From: Clostridia bacterium
GTDB lineage: Bacteria; Bacillota; Clostridia; Christensenellales; Borkfalkiaceae
Length of the DNA: 18,686 nt
Assembly: GCA_017646555.1 (NCBI GenBank)
Contig: JAGCMG010000051.1
Span: 1-18,686, forward strand
Direction of reading: 5' to 3'
Positions 6,663 to 12,583 of the stretch are shown here, piece by piece (position 1 is the stretch's first letter; each line of letters opens with the position of its first letter). Under the pieces are notes generated by a model. That model was not told the origin of the DNA and made no database searches. It was given only the letters and a program-made list of their open reading frames with translations. Both the position numbers and the translations under genes were made by a program.

Positions 6663-7492
6663 TATATTGCCACCTCGATTTTATCTTCTAATTTCGTGTA
6701 TTCGTAACCTTCTAACTTAAAGTCGTCAACGGTGAAGTCATAAAAGTTTTTAATATCTTTATTCATTGAAAACTTAGGCGCTGGGAAGGTTGGGTTTTTA
6801 AGGATTTTTTCAACGATAGGAATATGTCTATCGTAAATGTGAGCGTCGGCGATTACGTGGACAAGTTCACCAACTTTTAAGTTTGATACTTGCGCAAACA
6901 TATGTAATAACACGGCGTATTGAACTACGTTCCAGTTGTTTGCCGTTAAAACGTCGTTACTGCGTTGGTTTAATATACCGTTTAAAGTGTCGCCCGTTAC
7001 GTTAAAAGTCATTGAATACGCGCAAGGGTATAAGTTCATTTCGTTTAAATCTTGATGAACGTAAATGTTAGTCATAATTCTACGTGATTGTGGATTATGC
7101 TTTAAGTCGTATAAAACCCTATCGACTTGGTCCATTTCACCCTCTTTATATTTATGTTTAACGCCAAGTTGGTAGCCGTACGCTTTACCGATAGACCCCG
7201 TTTCGTCTGCCCAAGAATCCCAAATATGACTGTTTAAATCATTGACGTTATTGGACTTTTTTTGCCAAATCCATAAAATTTCGTCGATAGCCGACTTAAA
7301 CGCCGTGCGTCTTAAACTTATGATAGGGAATTCTTCCTGCAAGTTGTATCTATTAACTATACAAAACTTTTTAGTGGTGTGTGCAGGCGTGCCGTCTTCC
7401 CAATGTGGTCTAACCGGTAGGTCTTTATCAGAAAAACCCTCGTCAATTATTTGTCTACAAGTATTTATAAAAATTTCGTCTGCTTTACTCAT
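6662..7492 (-). CDS. thyA: Thymidylate synthase
   Basis: A 276-residue enzyme that methylates dUMP to dTMP using 5,10-methylene-THF. The nucleophile is Cys157 in 'NLYPCAYSMTF'; the phosphate-binding pair 'SRRIMTNIY' (136-144), 'QRSNDVLTANNWNV' (176-189, dUMP contacts) and 'HVIADAHIYDRH' (212-223) are all present. Length is close to the family norm. The SD is AAAAAGG a few bases upstream. It starts 17 bases after the short-chain dehydrogenase stop and overlaps folA by one base. The classical folate-dependent (ThyA, not ThyX) route is used, so the cell depends on DHFR encoded next to it. Confidence 0.97.
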   Translation of the reverse strand: MSKADEIFINTCRQIIDEGFSDKDLPVRPHWEDGTPAHTTKKFCIVNRYNLQEEFPIISLRRTAFKSAIDEILWIWQKKSNNVNDLNSHIWDSWADETGSIGKAYGYQLGVKHKYKEGEMDQVDRVLYDLKHNPQSRRIMTNIYVHQDLNEMNLYPCAYSMTFNVTGDTLNGILNQRSNDVLTANNWNVVQYAVLLHMFAQVSNLKVGELVHVIADAHIYDRHIPIVEKILKNPTFPAPKFSMNKDIKNFYDFTVDDFKLEGYEYTKLEDKIEVAI

Positions 7493-7509
7493 ATTTTACC
7501 TTTTTATGC

Positions 7510-8301
7510 TTAAAAAGCGTCTTTCGTTTGTTTTTTCCAGCGATTGTTGATAAATTTTAACCGAATATTTTCGGGTACTATTTTCATAAAAACAAATAAA
7601 AATTTATTCCAAAACCCTGGGATTAGTATTTTTTTATTGCGTTTTACGGCTTTAAGTGATTTTTCGGCAACGAATTCCGGTTGTTTTGCCGAAAGTTTTC
7701 CCCAAAGACCTTGACCTAATATGTCTTTTTTAATATCGTCTCTCGTATATACGCCACCCGGTAAAACGGTCGTTACGTTAACTTTCCCTTTAAGTTCAAC
7801 GCGTAGCGCTTTGAAAAATTGCGTTAGGCAGGCTTTCGTCGCGCTATAAATTTGAAATTGTGGCATAGCCGATACGCCCGACATACTGCTGATTGTAATA
7901 ATTTCAGGTTTTTTGCCCGTTAGCCTATCTAAAAACGCGCGTGTTATTGAAAAAACAGCCTCGGTATTTACGCGAGTTTGAAAAACTATCTTTTCTTCCG
8001 TATACGATAAAAAATCTTTTTGAGTATCAACGCCTGCTACGTTTATTAAGCGATTAAATTTTATATTTTTTTCGTCGATAAACGAATATAGCGCTTTTCG
8101 GCTGTCTTGATTATCTAAGTTGCACGGACAAAACTTAATATCAATTTCTGGGTTTAGTTCAAGTAGCATTAGGGAAAGATTTAAAAGTTTTTCATAACTT
8201 CTACCCGTTAAAAATAGGTTTTGGCTATCTTTAGCGCATAAATAAGCAAACGCTTTACCTATTCCACCCGTTGCACCCGTGATTAAAGTGTAAGCGCTCA
8301 T
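7510..8301 (-). CDS. Short-chain dehydrogenase/reductase (SDR)
   Basis: A 263-residue NAD(P)-binding oxidoreductase of the classical SDR family. Visible: nucleotide-binding 'TGATGGIG' (8-15), 'NVAG' (87-90), and the catalytic triad Ser139, Tyr152, Lys156 ('YSATK'). The C-terminal tail is basic and partly hydrophobic ('FLFVFMKIVPENIRLKFINN'), suggesting membrane contact or a hydrophobic substrate, as in DltE-like and YqjQ-like SDRs. The substrate is unknown. ATG at 8299-8301 overlaps the stop of the upstream regulator as ATGA, and no SD is visible, so translation probably depends on coupling. Why it sits with thyA and folA is not clear; a pteridine-type substrate is possible but not shown. Confidence 0.88.
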   Translation of the reverse strand: MSAYTLITGATGGIGKAFAYLCAKDSQNLFLTGRSYEKLLNLSLMLLELNPEIDIKFCPCNLDNQDSRKALYSFIDEKNIKFNRLINVAGVDTQKDFLSYTEEKIVFQTRVNTEAVFSITRAFLDRLTGKKPEIITISSMSGVSAMPQFQIYSATKACLTQFFKALRVELKGKVNVTTVLPGGVYTRDDIKKDILGQGLWGKLSAKQPEFVAEKSLKAVKRNKKILIPGFWNKFLFVFMKIVPENIRLKFINNRWKKQTKDAF

Positions 8302-8540
8302 TTAGTAGTAAGAACTTGGCATTTAATACCGTTTATCATACCAAGTTTGCCCGAAAGCGCGCTAATTATTTCTTTCGGTGCGTCTAAAATTACGTTTATT
8401 ACCGAAAGGTCCCTTTCACGATAGGGAATACCCATACGCCCGACGATATATTCGCCTGCTGTGTGCAAAAGCGCGTTCACTTTTTCAACTGAATCGTAAT
8501 TTTTTACGATTACGGTTATTACTGCTAAAGTTTTTTCCAT
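8298..8540 (-). CDS. TM1266-type ACT/CopG-like putative regulator
   Basis: An 80-residue protein with an ACT-like fold. The 'TAGEYIVGRMGIPYRERDLSVINVIL' region (about 28-52) and 'LSGKLGMINGIKCQ' (62-75) match the family called iron-only hydrogenase system putative regulator (TM1266). The role is not proven experimentally as far as I know. I place the start at the ATG (8538-8540) because AAGGA lies about 12 bases upstream and the family begins here; a longer version from a TTG at 8589-8591 would run through the promoter. First gene of the operon regulator-SDR-thyA-folA. In many clostridia it is found with hydrogenase maturation genes, which are not seen here. Confidence 0.85.
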   Translation of the reverse strand: MEKTLAVITVIVKNYDSVEKVNALLHTAGEYIVGRMGIPYRERDLSVINVILDAPKEIISALSGKLGMINGIKCQVLTTK

Positions 8541-8562
8541 AAGTTTTTCCGTCCTTACTGTT

Positions 8563-8591
8563 ATATTATCACATTTTATCAATTTTTTCAA
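8563..8591 (-). promoter_or_regulatory. Sigma-A-type promoter of the TM1266-SDR-thyA-folA operon
   Basis: Read on the minus strand: TTGAAA (8591-8586), 17-base spacer, TAATAT (8568-8563). Transcription would start near 8556, just ahead of the SD of the regulator gene. Confidence 0.65.
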
Positions 8592-8605
8592 TTATTATAG
8601 CAATT

Positions 8606-9304
8606 TTAATAAATAAAGTTATCTTTATTTATCGTTAGACGAAGTTTTTCTATGGCTTTCTTTTCTATTCTTGATACGTACGAGCGTGAAATTTTAAGTT
8701 TTTTAGCGACTTCCCTTTGCGCGTAGCACTCGCCGTTGCCTATACCAAAGCGTAAAGATATGATTAAAAATTCGCGCTCCGTTAAGGTTTCGCGCATTTT
8801 TTTAATGAGCGCCGTTTGAAGTATTTTATCGTTGGCGTTTTTAAAAACGCTGTCTTCTTCTTCGGTTAATAGGTCTATTATTTGCAAAGAATTGCCGTCT
8901 TTATCAGTCCCTAAATCATCCCAAAGTGACACCGTATTTTTATGCTTTTTGTTTGCGCGAAGTAACATTAAAATTTCATTTTCAATGCACCGAGCGGCAA
9001 AAGTAGCAAACGCCGTGCCTTTATCGGCTTTATAGGTGTTGACTGCTTTATATAGCCCTAAACTTCCAACCGAAATTAAATCGTCCGTTTCGTCTGCGCC
9101 TTTGTATTTTTTTACTACGTGCGCAACTAATCGCATATTGCGTTCCATTAATATCTCTTTTGCGTTTTTATCGCCTTGTTCGGCAAGTTCAAGGTAGTGC
9201 GTTTCTTCTTCTTTAGTAAGTGGCTTTTTAAATGAACCACTCGATAGAATTGAACCCGTAAAGAAAAAGATTTTTCTAAAAAATTCTAAAATTAAAGTAA
9301 ACAT
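8606..9304 (-). CDS. sigK: Pro-sigma-K, late mother-cell sporulation sigma factor
   Basis: A 232-residue sigma-70 family protein. Region 2 includes 'RNMRLVAHVVKKY' (55-67), 'DDLISVGSLGLYKAV' (74-88) and the -10 recognition helix around 'FAARCIENEILMLLR' (101-115). Region 4 carries the helix-turn-helix 'QREVAKKLKISRSYVSRIEKKA' near 195-217. The N-terminus is a hydrophobic 20-residue pro-sequence ('MFTLILEFFRKIFFFTGSIL') as in B. subtilis pro-sigma-K, which is cut by SpoIVFB; C. difficile sigma-K lacks it. The gene is uninterrupted, with no skin-type element. The SD is a run of seven G (TAGGGGGGG, 9317-9309). Sigma-K directs late coat and maturation genes in the mother cell. Upstream lies a sigma-E-like promoter, matching its known regulation. 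Confidence 0.94.
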   Translation of the reverse strand: MFTLILEFFRKIFFFTGSILSSGSFKKPLTKEEETHYLELAEQGDKNAKEILMERNMRLVAHVVKKYKGADETDDLISVGSLGLYKAVNTYKADKGTAFATFAARCIENEILMLLRANKKHKNTVSLWDDLGTDKDGNSLQIIDLLTEEEDSVFKNANDKILQTALIKKMRETLTEREFLIISLRFGIGNGECYAQREVAKKLKISRSYVSRIEKKAIEKLRLTINKDNFIY

Positions 9305-9333
9305 AATTCCCCCCCTAAAAATAAACTAACTCT

Positions 9334-9362
9334 ATTTTACGGCGAATTTTGTCGTAATATGC
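9334..9362 (-). promoter_or_regulatory. Sigma-E-like promoter of sigK
   Basis: Read on the minus strand: GCATATT (9362-9356), 14-base spacer, CGTAAAAT (9341-9334). Compared with the sigma-E consensus, the -35 fits fully and the -10 (CATACAAT) at six of eight positions. In B. subtilis sigK is transcribed by sigma-E RNA polymerase with SpoIIID. A SpoIIID site was not resolved. Confidence 0.6.
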
Positions 9363-9370
9363 TATCTGCC

Positions 9371-9399
9371 TTGATTTTATTTTTTGAAGGTGATATAAT
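9371..9399 (+). promoter_or_regulatory. Sigma-A-type promoter with extended -10 for the HAD phosphatase
   Basis: TTGATT (9371-9376), 17-base spacer, TGATATAAT: an extended -10 TGn (9391-9393) directly before TATAAT (9394-9399). Start predicted near 9406, with SD at 9413-9420. Confidence 0.82.
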
Positions 9400-9424
9400 A
9401 ATTAAAAACAAGTAGGGGGAAGTT

Positions 9425-10075
9425 ATGTATAAATATAAAGCCGTAATTTTTGATTTGGACGGAACTTTGCTTGATACTTCTACTGATTTAGCCTCTGCAG
9501 TTAACTACGCACTTAATAAAAACGGGTATCAAACCTATACGGTTAAAGAAATAATTTCTTTCGTTGGGAACGGCGTTAAAAACTTAATAAAAAGAGCGCT
9601 CAAAAATTGCGAAGATGACAAAATAGTAGGGTGCGTATTAGGGGATTTTAAAGATTATTACGAAAAAAATAACGCAGTTTACACAGCCCCTTATGAAAAA
9701 ATTACCGATTTATTAAAGAACTTAAAAACTGACGGCGTTATAACGGCAGTATATTCTAATAAGTATGATTCGGCAGTAAAAAAACTTGCTAATAAATATT
9801 TTCCTAATTTAATAAATTCAGCGTTTGGCGAAAGGGACGGCTATAATAAAAAGCCTGATGCAACGCAACTTTTAGAGTTTATGGTTAGTAACGGATTAGA
9901 TAAAAAAGACTGCGTTTATATAGGCGATTCCGAAGTTGATATTTTAACGGCTAAAAACGCTGGCGTTAACTGTATTTCAGTTTGTTGGGGGTTTAAGGGA
10001 AAAGAGTTTTTAGTTAAAAACGGCGCTAAAATTTTAGCAAGCACGATAGAAGAATTGGACGAATTATTAAAATAA
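9425..10075 (+). CDS. HAD-superfamily phosphatase, phosphoglycolate phosphatase (Gph)-like
   Basis: A 216-residue HAD subfamily IA hydrolase. Motif I 'FDLDGTLLDT' with nucleophile Asp10 and Asp12; motif II 'VYSNKYD' with Ser111; motif III Lys143 in 'YNKKPDA'; motif IV 'YIGDSEVDILTAKNAG' with Asp168 and Asp172. An alpha-helical cap lies between motifs I and II (about residues 16-85). It resembles Gph/PGPase-like enzymes that clear 2-phosphoglycolate from DNA repair or other small phosphate esters, but family members vary in substrate, so the specific activity is a guess. Own promoter, SD TAGGGGGA and a strong terminator make it monocistronic. It is divergent from sigK with 120 bases between starts. 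Confidence 0.92.
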   Translation: MYKYKAVIFDLDGTLLDTSTDLASAVNYALNKNGYQTYTVKEIISFVGNGVKNLIKRALKNCEDDKIVGCVLGDFKDYYEKNNAVYTAPYEKITDLLKNLKTDGVITAVYSNKYDSAVKKLANKYFPNLINSAFGERDGYNKKPDATQLLEFMVSNGLDKKDCVYIGDSEVDILTAKNAGVNCISVCWGFKGKEFLVKNGAKILASTIEELDELLK

Positions 10076-10080
10076 AAATT

Positions 10081-10114
10081 AAAAGGCTAACGAAAATTTC
10101 GTTAGCCTTTTTTT
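10081..10114. terminator. Bidirectional terminator between the HAD gene and the AEC gene
   Basis: GGCTAACGAAA (10085-10095) pairs with TTTCGTTAGCC (10097-10107), flanked by AAAA on the left and a run of seven T on the right. Both converging genes end within 11 bases of it. Confidence 0.94.
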
Positions 10115-10124
10115 GTATAGTTTT

Positions 10125-11117
10125 TTAAATAAATATCATCGTTATTAGTGGTATGGTTGCGATTGATAATATGTGCGAAATAAGAGCCATACCTGCTGGA
10201 ACTGAAGTATCTTTTCCATAGGCTGCTGGGATTACTATGGTATTTAACCCCAAAGGCATTGCCAAGGTAAAGATAAAGCATTTAAAGATTACGTCGTTAA
10301 CAGGGGTTACGTATCTATTGATAAGCCATACGATACCACCAAAAACAATAGGGTAAGCGATAAGTCTTAAAAGCGTTACGGCATAAATACTAATATCGGT
10401 TAAAATCTTTTTAACGTCTACCGTTGCAAAGGTAATACCTGCAAGCATCATTGCTATTGGTGACATACAATCGCCACAAACTTTTATTACTTGCGTTACG
10501 AATATGCCTTCACCACCGTTTAGTGAAAGTAAAATTTTGCCAAGCCCTGTTATGCCGATAATCGCGCCGATTAAAAGTGCTATAAACATAGGGTTTAAGA
10601 AAGATTTTAACGAAGATAAAATTCTATCTTTTCTTGTTTCTTTCGGTGCGTTTTCGTCCTTTTCGATAAGTAAATCAGGTACGCCCCAAATATAAATAAG
10701 CGTCCATAATGGCAAGGTGAATATTACGTATTGATTATAAATTGCAGGCGCTAACGCTAAAACTACGGCGTTTCCCATAAACCCGAAGTTTGAAAACGAT
10801 AAGCCGTAAGTATAAATTCTACGAATAAAACCGTCTTTTGATGCAAGTTTTGCCGAAATAATTGCAACAGGTATAATAATGAGTTCTGCTACAAGAGAGA
10901 AAATCAAAAGTTGCCAAGATTGCGAAAGCGTGTCAGTATTAAAGTTTTTCAAGAAAGTATACAAAACCAACGCTGGTAAAAAGACGTTGTTTTCAAGTTT
11001 TGAAAGCGTTTTCGACGCGTCTTTTGATACGATACCTAATTTAGCAACGATAAAGCCGATTAGCATATACGCGCCTAAAACACCCATTTGATTAAGTGTT
11101 GAAAGAAATAAGGTCAT
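10125..11117 (-). CDS. Auxin efflux carrier (AEC) family permease
   Basis: A 330-residue membrane protein with about ten hydrophobic segments, arranged as two halves joined by a charged central loop ('IEKDENAPKETRKDRI'). The first half has 'FLPALVLYTFL' and 'GLSFSNFGFMGNAVVLAL', and the second 'MSPIAMMLAGITFATVDVKKI' and 'FTLAMPLGLNTIVIPAAYG', typical of the AEC/malate permease family. Such proteins export or import organic anions; the substrate is unknown. Start: the ATG at 11115-11117 follows AAGGAG by five bases. A GTG two codons earlier overlaps that SD and is therefore unlikely. The SD itself overlaps the end of the phosphodiesterase gene, nine bases upstream, so it is the last gene of a three-gene operon. 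Confidence 0.9.
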   Translation of the reverse strand: MTLFLSTLNQMGVLGAYMLIGFIVAKLGIVSKDASKTLSKLENNVFLPALVLYTFLKNFNTDTLSQSWQLLIFSLVAELIIIPVAIISAKLASKDGFIRRIYTYGLSFSNFGFMGNAVVLALAPAIYNQYVIFTLPLWTLIYIWGVPDLLIEKDENAPKETRKDRILSSLKSFLNPMFIALLIGAIIGITGLGKILLSLNGGEGIFVTQVIKVCGDCMSPIAMMLAGITFATVDVKKILTDISIYAVTLLRLIAYPIVFGGIVWLINRYVTPVNDVIFKCFIFTLAMPLGLNTIVIPAAYGKDTSVPAGMALISHILSIATIPLITMIFI

Positions 11118-11126
11118 TTTCACTCC

Positions 11127-11900
11127 TTAAAAAATAGGCGTGCCGTCCCAGTCTGGTTCAGCAGGAAGTCCTAGAATTTTAGCAATAGTCGGTGCGATAT
11201 TAAGTAAAGAAATAGGTTTATCTATAACTTTGCCTTTTTCAAAATCTTCGCCGTAGAAGAATAACGGAATAGTCATATCTTCTGGTGCGTCAGAGCCGTG
11301 CGACCTATCGTGTCCACCGTGGTCTGCCATTATGATTACTGAATATTCGTCGCCGAATTTTTCTATCATACGCTTAACGTTATCTATTGCGATAGAAATT
11401 CTTCTTAAATATTCGTCGCTCATCCAACCGTTGTCGTGTCCACCTTTTTCGTCCGTTTCAACCATATATAAAAAAGCGAAATCAGGCTTAACTTCCGTTA
11501 AAAGTTTTTCACATTCATCAGTTAAAACGGTGTCACAACTTTCTTTAGTGTATGCGTTTATGTAGGTTGCAAATTTTAACGCGCCTGGTGGGCAAATATC
11601 ACGCAAAGGTTCCCAGCCGTAAAAGAAAGCACAAGTGCCACCAAATTCGTTTACCTTTTCAAATATACCTTTAATAGGACGAACTTGTGGTACGTAGGTG
11701 TTAGTTAAAATGCCGTGTCTTTGTGGTGAAACTGAGTGCGTCATTGAAAAATGACACGGGAAAGTTACCGACGGAAATACTGACGATGCGCTATATGTGT
11801 AACTACAAATTTTTTCAAGTTCACTTAAGTATGGGTTGCCACAGGCTTTAAGCCCGTCAGGACGCATACCGTCTATTGAAATTAATAATACTTTTTTCAT
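11127..11900 (-). CDS. Alkaline-phosphatase-superfamily nucleotide pyrophosphatase/phosphodiesterase-like protein
   Basis: A 257-residue metal-dependent hydrolase. Residues that fit the two-metal site and nucleophile of nucleotide pyrophosphatases are present: Asp10 in 'ISIDGMRPDG', nucleophile Thr46 in 'FPSVTFPCHFS', Asp150 and His155 in 'VETDEKGGHD', Asp193-His194 in 'MADHGGHD', and His201. 'SPQRHGILTNTY' is also typical. There is no signal peptide, so it acts in the cytoplasm, unlike many NPP enzymes. Likely substrates are phosphodiesters or phosphonates; the exact one is unknown. Its ATG (11898-11900) has GAAAGGA as SD and lies 26 bases after the stop of the phosphoribosyltransferase gene, in the same operon. 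Confidence 0.86.
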   Translation of the reverse strand: MKKVLLISIDGMRPDGLKACGNPYLSELEKICSYTYSASSVFPSVTFPCHFSMTHSVSPQRHGILTNTYVPQVRPIKGIFEKVNEFGGTCAFFYGWEPLRDICPPGALKFATYINAYTKESCDTVLTDECEKLLTEVKPDFAFLYMVETDEKGGHDNGWMSDEYLRRISIAIDNVKRMIEKFGDEYSVIIMADHGGHDRSHGSDAPEDMTIPLFFYGEDFEKGKVIDKPISLLNIAPTIAKILGLPAEPDWDGTPIF

Positions 11901-11926
11901 TTTTATCGTCCTTTCATTATATGTGA

Positions 11927-12469
11927 TTAAAGAAGTGGAATAGTGGCTAAATATACTACGTCAGGACGGTTTTTTGAATCGCCTTCCGCTAAAACGAAGG
12001 CTTTTTTCGTTATTATACCACCTGCTTTATTAACTAAATCTTCAAGTCCTTTAAGTGATGCTCCCGTTGATAAAACGTCATCAACGATACCAACTTTTTT
12101 GCCTTTAATTAAGTCTACGTCGTGCTTTGAAAGATATAATTTTTGTTCTTTGCCTGTCGTGATTGAAGACTCTATATCAATTGAAATTCCGTCTTGCATA
12201 TAGAGTTTTTTCGATTTACGCGCTACAGCGTAGTACGGCATTTTAAGTTCACGCGCTACTACGTGGGTTAATTGTAAACCCTTTGATTCAGCCGTGATAA
12301 GGACTTCACACTCGGTTAAAAGTTTACTAAGTTCTTTGCCACAATGTTCGGTTAAAACGGTGTCGCCGTGAAGGTTGAAAAACGCTATCGATATACCCGA
12401 CGGTAGTTGTAAGATAGGTAAATTAGCGATTTTGCCACAAATATCTACTGGGAAAAATTTTTCGCTCAT
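11927..12469 (-). CDS. Type I phosphoribosyltransferase, adenine PRT-like
   Basis: A 180-residue cytoplasmic protein. The PRPP-binding motif is 'VGIVDDVLSTGASLKGL' (125-141, with the acidic pair Asp129-Asp130), and 'VLITAESKGLQLTHVVARELKMPYYAVARK' (about 55-84) resembles adenine or xanthine PRTs, which turn a free base plus PRPP into a nucleotide. Length is slightly above the 170 of typical Apt. Base specificity (adenine, xanthine or other) cannot be settled by eye. It has its own TTGCAA-17-TAAAAT promoter and an AAGGAAG SD, and begins an operon with a phosphodiesterase and an AEC permease. It is divergent from the P-type ATPase with 114 bases between the starts. Confidence 0.85.
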   Translation of the reverse strand: MSEKFFPVDICGKIANLPILQLPSGISIAFFNLHGDTVLTEHCGKELSKLLTECEVLITAESKGLQLTHVVARELKMPYYAVARKSKKLYMQDGISIDIESSITTGKEQKLYLSKHDVDLIKGKKVGIVDDVLSTGASLKGLEDLVNKAGGIITKKAFVLAEGDSKNRPDVVYLATIPLL

Positions 12470-12499
12470 ACTTTACTTCCTTTATATAATTTTTTAATA

Positions 12500-12528
12500 A
12501 TTTTAGCACAGTGATAAATAAATTGCAA
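12500..12528 (-). promoter_or_regulatory. Sigma-A-type promoter of the phosphoribosyltransferase operon
   Basis: Read on the minus strand: TTGCAA (12528-12523), 17-base spacer ending in TGC, then TAAAAT (12505-12500). This gives an extended TGn -10. The start is near 12493. Confidence 0.72.
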
Positions 12529-12583
12529 TACATATTATAAAATAAATTAGCATATTTTTAATAAGACGATAAAGGAGTGAATG

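Noticed and set aside
8541..8591. TTG start giving a 97-residue TM1266-type protein
   Set aside because: The extra part covers the promoter and SD; the family starts at the ATG at 8538-8540.
11118..11123. GTG start for the AEC permease
   Set aside because: This GTG overlaps the SD AAGGAG, which serves the ATG two codons downstream.
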